Origin: CAYRGQ01 sp964423925
GTDB taxonomy: Bacteria > Bacteroidota > Bacteroidia > Sphingobacteriales > Sphingobacteriaceae
NCBI GenBank assembly: GCA_964423925.1
Contig: CAYRGQ010000002.1
Coordinates: forward strand, 62,001 to 126,000
Direction: 5' to 3'
DNA length: 64,000 nt
Positions 7,585 to 14,174 of this stretch are shown here, one piece after another. The notes beneath the pieces are model-generated. The model did no database searches. It was not told where the DNA came from and saw nothing but the letters and a program-made list of their open reading frames with translations. The number at the start of each line of letters is the position of its first letter. The stretch's first letter is position 1. Made by a program: the position numbers and the translations under genes.

Positions 7585-7953
7585 TCAGCCAATAGGCGGA
7601 CGGTACAATAGTGCATTGTACTCAAAAACGTAGTCGACTAGGTACGGGGTAAAATGGTGTTCCAAGAGCGGAATGTCCAATAGGTTGGAGTCGAACGCGG
7701 CATACTCCTTATGGACGTACAGCGAACTATAATCATAAGCCACCAGATTCTTTTCCGATTCGTGCTGCGCTTTTTCCTCCAATTTTTTCATTAATACGCA
7801 TTGGCCATCGCACAGGAGGGTAGGCTGGCTTTTATTGATACACTTGGCCAGGTACTCGGAAAAACGCAGCCGGTACTCCAAATCCATGAAATTACAATAA
7901 AAGGATTGCAACGTCAAGGCAATCAATAAACTATATGCGAAGAAACCTTTCAA
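7585..7953 (-). CDS. Small three-cysteine membrane-anchored protein, first gene of the copper operon
   Basis: A 122-residue paralogue of the protein at 4101-4511. It has one N-terminal hydrophobic segment (about residues 4-20), then C38-x9-C48-x3-C52 within CINKSQPTLLCDGQCVLMKK, and a Lys/Glu-rich stretch. The cysteines align one for one with C39, C49 and C53 of the paralogue. The C-terminal half is rich in Tyr and Phe and ends in RPPIG. It is promoter-proximal: a -7 box lies at 7983-7990, flanked by direct repeats. Extracytoplasmic metal binding is inferred from the motif and the operon; no function is established. Confidence 0.65.
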   Translation of the reverse strand: MKGFFAYSLLIALTLQSFYCNFMDLEYRLRFSEYLAKCINKSQPTLLCDGQCVLMKKLEEKAQHESEKNLVAYDYSSLYVHKEYAAFDSNLLDIPLLEHHFTPYLVDYVFEYNALLYRPPIG

Positions 7954-7968
7954 CGGTGGCTATTTTAC

Positions 7969-8010
7969 TGATAGTTGGGCACCAAATATACATAATAAAA
8001 TGATAGTTGG
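7969..8010 (-). promoter_or_regulatory. Promoter region of the copper operon with flanking 10-bp direct repeats
   Basis: TGATAGTTGG occurs at 7969-7978 and again at 8001-8010 (start-to-start 32 bases, about three helix turns). Between them, CAAATATA at 7983-7990 reads TATATTTG on the minus strand, a match to the Bacteroidota -7 box TAnnTTTG. The right repeat falls where the -33 element would lie. This looks like a regulator binding both sides of the -7 box. The start codon is at 7953. Confidence 0.5.
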
Positions 8011-8055
8011 AAGTGAGCTAACCCAGTTTAAGGCCTACAATGCCCACAAAACAGA

Positions 8056-8085
8056 AGTCCTGCCTGTGTGGGGACATGCAGGACT
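8056..8085 (-). terminator. Second hairpin behind the DUF4142 gene terminator
   Basis: AGTCCTGC at 8056-8063 pairs exactly with GCAGGACT at 8078-8085, with a further TGT/ACA pairing inside. The U-tract on the minus strand is weak, so this is probably a backup hairpin behind the terminator at 8092-8120. Confidence 0.5.
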
Positions 8086-8091
8086 GAACAC

Positions 8092-8120
8092 AAAAAAAAA
8101 CACGGGCCAAAAGACCCGTG
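8092..8120 (-). terminator. Terminator of the DUF4142 gene
   Basis: CACGGG at 8101-8106 pairs with CCCGTG at 8115-8120. The nine A residues at 8092-8100 form a U-tract on the minus strand, so this ends the minus-strand gene that stops at 8167. Confidence 0.8.
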
Positions 8121-8166
8121 TGCGCAATGGATTAATTTTTTATGTTACGAAGCCTCAAAGCCGCGA

Positions 8167-8772
8167 CTAGGGTAAAATGGGCCGAGTCGTCCTCGACGTA
8201 TCGCCAGGACTTATGGAGTCGCGTATGGCTTCCGCTTCCTCCAGGTGTCTCTTCAATGTAGGAAGCGTTTTAGCCGCAAAGGCCTGTAAGTCGGTATTCC
8301 TTGCATCCGAGGCTGCTTCCTCAAACAGCGACACCGCGTCATCGTGGTGGTCTACCATATGCCTGATGTATGCGCGGTCAAAGTCGGCTCCGCTTTTCTC
8401 ACGAAGATCACGTTGCATGTCCACCTCGTCATGGCTCGCAGCCGGTGGCAATGTAATGTTGTGGCGGGCCGCAATGGCCAGCAGCTCGTCATTGGCTTGC
8501 TCGTGATCGCGCACAAGACGTGTAGCAAAGTCCTTAACCCGCGCATCGGACGCCCGTTCCATGGCTAGACGCCCTAATTGGACTTCCGAAAGCCCAGCGT
8601 CAGCGGCCTTAACGGCGAATTCAGCGTCATCTTCATAAACCATTGCGGTGGTGTCGTTTACATCCATGGCTTGGTCTACGCTGTCGTCAGCATTCCGCCT
8701 GTCGGGGGACCCGCAGGCGCTAAGGATAAATACGGCAGTTGCCATTCCAGTAAGATAATTAAGCGTTTTCAT
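8167..8772 (-). CDS. DUF4142 family lipoprotein
   Basis: A 201-residue lipoprotein (lipobox LSAC, Cys20) followed by an acidic linker. A complete DUF4142 domain occupies about residues 48-185: EFAVKAADAGLSEVQLGRLA, then VKDFATRLVRDHEQANDEL, then YIRHMVDHHDDAVSLFEEAA, then FAAKTLPTLKRHLEEAE. Conserved DH and HH pairs on successive helices resemble ferritin-like bundles. The function of the family is unknown; members are often secreted and stress-associated. This is the best conserved of three DUF4142-type proteins in the window. It follows the acidic protein at 8806-9237 by 33 bases and ends at tandem hairpins. Confidence 0.85.
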   Translation of the reverse strand: MKTLNYLTGMATAVFILSACGSPDRRNADDSVDQAMDVNDTTAMVYEDDAEFAVKAADAGLSEVQLGRLAMERASDARVKDFATRLVRDHEQANDELLAIAARHNITLPPAASHDEVDMQRDLREKSGADFDRAYIRHMVDHHDDAVSLFEEAASDARNTDLQAFAAKTLPTLKRHLEEAEAIRDSISPGDTSRTTRPILP

Positions 8773-8805
8773 AATATTTCAGTTTGATAAATTCATAATA
8801 TTTGT

Positions 8806-9237
8806 TTACTCTGCAGCAGGCTGAATGGAGTTGTCCTCACCCCCTGCATCGTCCTGCGCGGGGTAGCTCGTTTCGTCCAAATCTTCATCATTGGCATCCG
8901 CCATGTCTTCCGTGAGCGCCTCGTCCTCGTCAGAAAATTGGATATGCGGCTCGCCCAGTCCCGACTCATCTAGCTCGGCCAAACGACCCTCGTTCTCTTT
9001 GTACTCGTCGGACGTAAACGGATTGGCTTCGTCATAGGTAGACATGGCATCCTCGCCGTGCGTTGCGGCCGTATCATATGGGTCGGGATGTTGGTATTCC
9101 GAGTCATTGGTTTCCGCATCCAGTTCGAAGCTATCCGCTTCTTCATTATACGCAAGGCGCTCCCCTGTCGGTTCCCGTGTTTCGTCGGAGTCCGCCACTT
9201 CGAGCGGTACTACCGGTGGTTTGTTGGTTTTTGACAT
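8806..9237 (-). CDS. Acidic, low-complexity hypothetical protein
   Basis: A 143-residue protein with no signal peptide or membrane segment. It is very rich in Glu, Asp, Ser, Ala and Thr, almost free of hydrophobic clusters and probably disordered. I do not recognise a domain. Regular use of ATG with an AAATTAAATGT leader and a clean stop suggest a real gene, as does the codon use shared with its neighbours. It lies upstream of the DUF4142 lipoprotein gene on the same strand and may be cotranscribed with it. Highly acidic disordered proteins near stress genes can act in desiccation or osmotic protection, but nothing here proves that. Confidence 0.6.
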   Translation of the reverse strand: MSKTNKPPVVPLEVADSDETREPTGERLAYNEEADSFELDAETNDSEYQHPDPYDTAATHGEDAMSTYDEANPFTSDEYKENEGRLAELDESGLGEPHIQFSDEDEALTEDMADANDEDLDETSYPAQDDAGGEDNSIQPAAE

Positions 9238-9382
9238 GGTGTTCTACATTTAATTTTTCCGTTCGCGTCGTCGCTAGCCGTGCCTGTTCGACACCCTACA
9301 GACAAGCTTTCTTTGCTTTTCGTTTGATTTTTTTTGATTCATCCCCAGATCACCTTCACGCTCCGTAGGTGGGCAACTTGCC

Positions 9383-9631
9383 TCAATGACGGCGTATAGC
9401 ATCAATCAACTCGTTTTTTCGCAATTGATGCCTGCCCTTAATGCCGATGCTTGTTGCCTGTGCCAGGAGTTCCTTGCGCGTACGTTCCTCGAGTTTATCG
9501 TTTTCTCCCCCACGCCGACTCGCGCCAGGACTATTAGCGATTCGCGCCGCTTTCTCTTTGCTCGCACCCCCGCGGCGGAGCGCCTCATACTTCGCATCGT
9601 TTTTTATTTGCTTTCCATGATTCTTAGCCAT
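9383..9631 (-). CDS. Small basic Rho-N-terminal-domain-like protein (KNAK-type)
   Basis: An 82-residue protein starting MAKNHGKQIKNDAKYEALRRGG. The first half (KYEALRRxGxSKExAARIAN) is a recurring motif of small bacterial proteins. The last 35 residues (RTRKELLAQATSIGIKGRHQLRKNELIDAIRRH) match the Rho termination factor N-terminal / SAP-like helical fold, which binds nucleic acid. The upstream frame stays open to 9889, but the sequence there lacks family resemblance and ATG at 9631 gives the typical start. Predicted soluble nucleic-acid-associated protein, role unknown. It is divergent from the SDR gene at 9916, with 284 bases between the starts that show no other gene. Confidence 0.75.
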   Translation of the reverse strand: MAKNHGKQIKNDAKYEALRRGGASKEKAARIANSPGASRRGGENDKLEERTRKELLAQATSIGIKGRHQLRKNELIDAIRRH

Positions 9632-9915
9632 CGTTTCACTATTTTTAGGTTTGTATTCAACGTGTAGTTCAGGCGATAGAACAGCTGAGAGCCAGTAAAG
9701 GTTGTTGTGGCAGATGCGGAAAATTACGTCGGCAAATACGGGTTTTATTACATCGAGGTTTTCCTTGGGATATTCGGTATTTAGTACGCAGCCGGCAGCG
9801 TGATTTATACGCATTCTGCACAAAAAGGGAACGGACTGCCCCTGCTTACCGTTTCTGCACGTAGAGCGAGCGGATAATCCCGCCGCCAAAACGTGCTGAA
9901 CTAAATCATATAATC

Positions 9916-10806
9916 ATGGATACGAAGAAAACAGGCAATCCGGAAAATATGTACCCAACTCCTCCTTTTGATAAGCAAAGTCAGGAAGTGCCTGGGGTTG
10001 GAACGAAGATGGATCCCGTGCCGGATCATGGCGAGGAAACCTATAAAGGCTCGGGCTTGCTGGAAGGTAGAGTGGCCATCATCACGGGTGGCGATTCGGG
10101 CATTGGCAAGGCTGTCGCGATCGCGATGGCTCGAGAAGGTGCGGACGTTGTAATTTCATATAAGGACGCCATCGAAGACGAGGAAGCCGCGGACACCCAA
10201 AAATGGGTGGAGAAAGCAGGGCAAAAAGCCCTGTTAGTTCGCGGTGATATTACCGACGAATCGCACTGCAAGCGAATCGTGGAGAAAACCGTTGACCAGT
10301 TTGGCAAGATCGATATCCTCGTCAACAACGCAGCATACCAGATGACTTACGAAACCGTGGAAGAGATAACGGCCGAAGAATGGAACAAAACATTTGAGAC
10401 AAATTTGAGCGCGATGTTTTATTTTGTCAAGCACGCAAAAGCACATATGGCTCCGGGCAGCTCGATTATAAATACGACATCTGTCAATGCCTACGACCCT
10501 AATCCCACGCTACTGCCGTACGCCGCAAGTAAGGGTGCGATACAAAATTTCACGGCCAGCCTCGCACAGTTATTCCTGCAGGATGGCTCGGGCATCCGCG
10601 TCAACGCAGTGGCGCCCGGCCCGGTTTGGACGCCACTCATCCCCAGCACGATCCCCGAGCATGAGCGATTCGGTGAAAACACGCCAATCGGCCGGCCGGG
10701 GCAACCCGCTGAAATCGCCCCTGTATATGTGTTTCTCGCTTCCGCTGCGGCCTCATATGTTTCAGGAGCCACTATAGCAGCTACTGGCGGGCGCGTGACG
10801 ATATAG
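9916..10806 (+). CDS. SDR family oxidoreductase (YghA/YhdF-type)
   Basis: A 296-residue short-chain dehydrogenase with a 40-residue N-terminal extension (PPFDKQSQEVPG) typical of the YghA/general stress protein 39 subgroup. It has the cofactor loop TGGDSGIGKAVA near residue 58, the NNAA motif, a catalytic Ser (NTTS) and YAASK. The subgroup reduces aldehydes or oxidises sugars with NADP or NAD and is often stress-induced. It sits alone between the Rho-N-like gene and the response regulator. Fold and cofactor use are secure; the substrate is not. Confidence 0.88.
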   Translation: MDTKKTGNPENMYPTPPFDKQSQEVPGVGTKMDPVPDHGEETYKGSGLLEGRVAIITGGDSGIGKAVAIAMAREGADVVISYKDAIEDEEAADTQKWVEKAGQKALLVRGDITDESHCKRIVEKTVDQFGKIDILVNNAAYQMTYETVEEITAEEWNKTFETNLSAMFYFVKHAKAHMAPGSSIINTTSVNAYDPNPTLLPYAASKGAIQNFTASLAQLFLQDGSGIRVNAVAPGPVWTPLIPSTIPEHERFGENTPIGRPGQPAEIAPVYVFLASAAASYVSGATIAATGGRVTI

Positions 10807-10880
10807 CCGGCGTCGGTGAACATGTCAGATAGCGCAAACATACATGCCGGTTTTTGTGTTTTAGTTTCGAGAATCGACAC

Positions 10881-10888
10881 TATCTTTG
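10881..10888 (+). promoter_or_regulatory. -7 box TATCTTTG for the response regulator gene
   Basis: Exact match to TAnnTTTG, giving a leader of about 75 bases before ATG 10968. No clear TTTG lies at the usual -33 distance. Confidence 0.35.
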
Positions 10889-10967
10889 ATGTGCTGCTGG
10901 CAATTACGGTTGTCGGCCACACGGGATAGTTGCCAAAAAAAGTACACCTACTAGAGTTACATCGCTT

Positions 10968-11624
10968 ATGATCAAAATCGTTCTTGCGGATGACCATCTT
11001 ATCGTCCGGAATGGTATAAAGATGCTGCTGGAATCGCAGCACAACCTCCAAGTAGTCGGCGAGGCCAACAACGGCAAGGAAGTGGTTGACTTTTTGGAAA
11101 GCGACATGCGTGTGGACCTCGTGCTGACTGATATCGATATGGAGGTGATGGGGGGTATGGAATTGGCCGATTATATTCAGCAGAAACACCCACACATCAA
11201 AGTCATCCTCCTCTCGATGCTCGACGAGGTTAAATACGTACAGGAAGCTTTCAAAAAGGGCGTACTCGGATATTTGGTGAAGAACGTAGACTATGACGAA
11301 CTGCTGTTCGCTATTCAGCACGTAGCCAAGGGCGGCATCTATGTGTGCGGCGAACTGACCAGCGGGATGCTCGAAGCCATCAACGATTTGATGGATAAGG
11401 GTGGTTCATTAGGCCCGGATGTTACGCGTTTTGAGCTCTCTGAGCGTGAAACGGAAATATTACAATTGATTAGCGAGGGCTATACAAATGCCGAAATCGC
11501 AGACAAACTATTTCTTAGCAAACGAACGGTAGAAGGCCACCGACAAAACCTCATTAATCGCCTAGGCGTCAAGAACTCAGCGGAGCTAATTAAGGTGGCG
11601 GTGCGCCACGGACTGGTGGATTAG
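10968..11624 (+). CDS. NarL/FixJ-type response regulator, orphan
   Basis: A 218-residue two-domain regulator. The receiver domain (about 1-120) has acidic D8 and D9, phospho-acceptor D55 (LVLTD), S83 and K105 (LVK). The C-terminal LuxR helix-turn-helix (about 150-215) reads LSERETEILQLISEGYTNAEIA followed by LFLSKRTVEGHRQNLINRL. It therefore binds DNA after phosphorylation by a histidine kinase, but no kinase gene is adjacent. The next gene (GH76) follows after 169 bases that contain a long inverted repeat. Targets are unknown. Confidence 0.92.
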   Translation: MIKIVLADDHLIVRNGIKMLLESQHNLQVVGEANNGKEVVDFLESDMRVDLVLTDIDMEVMGGMELADYIQQKHPHIKVILLSMLDEVKYVQEAFKKGVLGYLVKNVDYDELLFAIQHVAKGGIYVCGELTSGMLEAINDLMDKGGSLGPDVTRFELSERETEILQLISEGYTNAEIADKLFLSKRTVEGHRQNLINRLGVKNSAELIKVAVRHGLVD

Positions 11625-11693
11625 TCGCTGGATACTTTCGCCCCCATGGGCGTCTGAAGGCTACCGTCGCTCGAGGGCTGCGCGAAGCCCTTT

Positions 11694-11727
11694 GACTAAA
11701 ATATCCCTGCGTTTTGATATTTTAGTC
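11694..11727. promoter_or_regulatory. 12-bp inverted repeat in the leader of the GH76 gene
   Basis: GACTAAAATATC at 11694-11705 is matched exactly by GATATTTTAGTC at 11716-11727 around a 10-base loop. No T-run follows, so an operator or mRNA leader hairpin is more likely than a terminator. A weaker hairpin (AGGGCT/AGCCCT, 11674-11691) sits just upstream and could end the regulator transcript. Confidence 0.5.
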
Positions 11728-11793
11728 TCTTTAATGGCAGTTACGTCGTGCTTTAACCCTGCATTTCGGCGCAACGGGCCTCGAGCGATAATC

Positions 11794-13002
11794 ATGAAAA
11801 ACGTTTTCTTCATTTTGATTGCCCTGCTGGGCACCACATTAGGGAATGCGCACGGGACGCACCCAGAGACATCCGTGGACACCGACACAGTCGATTGGCA
11901 CGATACCGCCGAAGGGACGAGCCAGGCGCTGCTTCGCCATTTTTGGGGCGCTAATTTTGAGGGATATCCCACCCGCTACTATTTCAACTACGGCAGCGAC
12001 CTCTCCAATCTGAGCACGGATCACTATTGGCCTCAAGCCCACGCCATGGACGTAATCATAGACGCCTACCTGCGCACGGGAAGCCAGCAGTACTTAGACA
12101 TTTTCCCGTTATGGTGGGAAGGTGCGCCGACCTACAACTTCTCGGGAAAGGAAAGCGATCCCTGGTGGAATGAATTTGTCGACGACATGGAATGGATGGC
12201 GCTCGCACTCCTCCGCATGCATGAAACGACGGGTGATGAAAAGTATTTTCTGAAGGCCCAGCAACTCTATGATGATTGGATATGGCCCACGTGGGGCCCA
12301 GAGGATGAGGAGCCTTGGCGCGGAGGCATTACGTGGAAAACCGATGTGAGCAAGTCGAAAAACGCGTGCTCAAACGGCCCGGCAGCCATTATCGCTGCGC
12401 GAATTCACCGCCAAATCGATCAGATCACAAATCCCGGATCCAAATCCAAAGAGGCGTATTTGCAGGATGCGCTGAAGATTTACGGTTGGTTGCGTCAGCA
12501 CCTGTACGATCCTGAAACCGGCAAAATCTATGATAACATGAACATTCACGGTCGTATAAACCGGACGGTTTATACGTACAATAGCGGAACTTTTTTAGGC
12601 GCGGCTCACGAACTTTATAAAATCACCGGTTCCGAACAGTACTTAACAGAAGCGATTCACGCTGCGAATTATGTGCTAGACAACATGTCAGACAATCGAG
12701 GCGTGTTATCGGATGCGCCGGGCGGCGATGGAGGGCTATTCCATGGCATCTTTTTCCGTTATTTCGTTGCGTTGGCAAACGAGCCTGACGTGGCGTACGA
12801 CACGCGCCGAAAGTTCCACGATTACATGACCCGCTGTGCTACCGTGATGGCGACGAACGGCGTCAATCCAGAAACGATGCTGTACGCCGGTCGGTGGTGG
12901 CAAGCCCCGGCCAAGGATGCAAGCGTCGTACTCACACCGCACCTGACGGGTTGCATGCTGATGGAAGCTATGTGTGTATTGGAGCCCCCGCCCGCGAAAT
13001 GA
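11794..13002 (+). CDS. Glycoside hydrolase family 76 (alpha-1,6-mannanase-like)
   Basis: Starting at ATG 11794, which begins a clear signal peptide (MKNVFFILIALLGTTLGNAHG), the protein has 402 residues. The frame stays open to a TTG at 11692, but that extension would bury the signal. It has the alpha/alpha barrel repeats of GH76 and the paired catalytic aspartates in EFVDDMEWMALA (D130 and D131). Later motifs YTYNSGTFLGAA and FHGIFFRYF are also typical. GH76 enzymes cleave the alpha-1,6-mannan backbone of fungal cell walls. The product is secreted or periplasmic. It is not in a SusC/SusD locus. The gene ends at a strong terminator before tRNA-Leu. Confidence 0.88.
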   Translation: MKNVFFILIALLGTTLGNAHGTHPETSVDTDTVDWHDTAEGTSQALLRHFWGANFEGYPTRYYFNYGSDLSNLSTDHYWPQAHAMDVIIDAYLRTGSQQYLDIFPLWWEGAPTYNFSGKESDPWWNEFVDDMEWMALALLRMHETTGDEKYFLKAQQLYDDWIWPTWGPEDEEPWRGGITWKTDVSKSKNACSNGPAAIIAARIHRQIDQITNPGSKSKEAYLQDALKIYGWLRQHLYDPETGKIYDNMNIHGRINRTVYTYNSGTFLGAAHELYKITGSEQYLTEAIHAANYVLDNMSDNRGVLSDAPGGDGGLFHGIFFRYFVALANEPDVAYDTRRKFHDYMTRCATVMATNGVNPETMLYAGRWWQAPAKDASVVLTPHLTGCMLMEAMCVLEPPPAK

Positions 13003-13056
13003 ATGAAAGCGGCGCCCTAACCGTAGGGCGAGCAAGCTTATTTAAGCTACCAAACG

Positions 13057-13096
13057 AAAAAACCCTCTCGCCTAAGGCAAGAGGGTTTATTTTTTG
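13057..13096. terminator. Bidirectional terminator between the GH76 gene and tRNA-Leu
   Basis: AAACCCTCT at 13060-13068 pairs with AGAGGGTTT at 13080-13088. T-rich DNA follows on the right and an A-run precedes on the left, so it serves both the GH76 gene and the minus-strand tRNA. Confidence 0.85.
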
Positions 13097-13100
13097 CGGG

Positions 13101-13183
13101 TGCCCGGGAGCAGATTCGAACTGCCACGCACTTAGTGCGCCACCCCCTCAAGATGGTGCGTCTACCAATTTCGCCACCCGGGC
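13101..13183 (-). tRNA. tRNA-Leu (anticodon GAG)
   Basis: On the minus strand the sequence folds as a class II tRNA. The acceptor arms GCCCGGG and CCCGGGC pair fully, with discriminator A. The D-arm contains AATTGGTAGAC. The anticodon stem CCATC pairs with GGTGG around loop TTGAGGG, giving anticodon GAG, which reads CUC and CUU. A long variable arm (GCGCAC/GTGCGT) and a TTCGAAT T-loop follow. CCA is not encoded. Confidence 0.97.
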
Positions 13184-13270
13184 AGGACAGGTGCAAAAGT
13201 AGCGTTATTTTTTTGTTTTGCAAACAACGAACGAGAAATGATTTCGATGTTTTGGCCCGGTCCGCAACCG

Positions 13271-14170
13271 CTAAGCTCCCCCGCGTAACACACCGCTATC
13301 GGACGGCTCGTCGATCAGCATCTGCACGATGCCGTCCACCAGTCCGATGCGGGGCACGATGATCTGCCGCAAGCGTCCGTACTTCATCAGCGTGAGAAAT
13401 ATTTCACATGCGGGGATGATGACATCGGCGCGGTCTTGGTTTAAGCCAAGCACGTTAATGCGATCGCGAAGGGAAAACGAATTCAGGTATTCGTACAACG
13501 ACTTCAGCTTGTTGTAGGAAATGGGTTTGTCGCCGGTTGCGTTCGCAAGCCGCGAGAGTTTGTTGATGTTGCCCCCCGATCCAATGCCGTACACGCTTTT
13601 GAACGGCTTGGTATGCTCCCGCGTCCATCGTTTCATCGTGTCCCAGGTTTCCTCCTTGTCTTGGTTGTCTAGCATGCGTATGGTGCCGATATCGAACGAC
13701 TGTGAAGCAACGACTTTGCCATCCGAAAAGACGGACAGCTCTGTACTACCCCCACCTACATCGATATATAAATAGGCCTTTCTCTGCTCAATATGACGCT
13801 CTAAATGGCTGCTGTAAATAATCTTGGCCTCGCTGGCTCCATTAATAATTTGGAGGTCAATGCCTACTTCCTTTACCTTCTCCACGATAACGGGGCCGTT
13901 TTGCGCTTCGCGCATCGCTGACGTGGCGCAGGCCAGATACTTACTGACCTTATACACGTCCATCAGGTTGCGAAAGGCGGTCATGGTTTTCACCAAGTCC
14001 TCGGCCTTGGGCGGCGATATCTCTTGGTTGATGAACGCATCGTCGCCCAAGCGAAGGGGTACGCGAACGAGTGTGTTCTTCTTGAACGAACGCACGGTGT
14101 CGTTTTGGATGATGTCGGCAATCAATAACCTCACGGCATTGGAACCGATATCGATGGCTGCATATCTCAC
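13271..14170 (-). CDS. ppx: Exopolyphosphatase / Ppx-GppA family
   Basis: A 299-residue protein starting MRYAAIDIGSNAVRLLIADI, the phosphate-1 motif of the ASKHA-fold Ppx/GppA family. A second motif YLYIDVGGGSTELSVF and YGIGSGGNINKLSR are also present. It is the short form (about 300 residues, no C-terminal HD domain). It hydrolyses polyphosphate or pppGpp; the two are hard to separate by sequence. It follows the polyphosphate kinase gene by 4 bases, so synthesis and breakdown of polyphosphate are cotranscribed, which favours the polyphosphate role. Confidence 0.88.
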   Translation of the reverse strand: MRYAAIDIGSNAVRLLIADIIQNDTVRSFKKNTLVRVPLRLGDDAFINQEISPPKAEDLVKTMTAFRNLMDVYKVSKYLACATSAMREAQNGPVIVEKVKEVGIDLQIINGASEAKIIYSSHLERHIEQRKAYLYIDVGGGSTELSVFSDGKVVASQSFDIGTIRMLDNQDKEETWDTMKRWTREHTKPFKSVYGIGSGGNINKLSRLANATGDKPISYNKLKSLYEYLNSFSLRDRINVLGLNQDRADVIIPACEIFLTLMKYGRLRQIIVPRIGLVDGIVQMLIDEPSDSGVLRGGA

Positions 14171-14174
14171 GGTG

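Noticed and set aside
7434..7625. Minus-strand frame in the gap before the FixH/YtkA-like gene
   Set aside because: It starts with TTG inside the small cysteine protein gene and the translation has no signal, domain or leader.
10491..11321. Long open frame (276 codons) on the minus strand across the SDR gene end and the response regulator
   Set aside because: It runs antisense to two well supported genes, starts inside one, and has no recognisable domain.
11692..11793. TTG start for the GH76 gene
   Set aside because: The extension would cover a long inverted repeat and bury the signal peptide that begins at ATG 11794.
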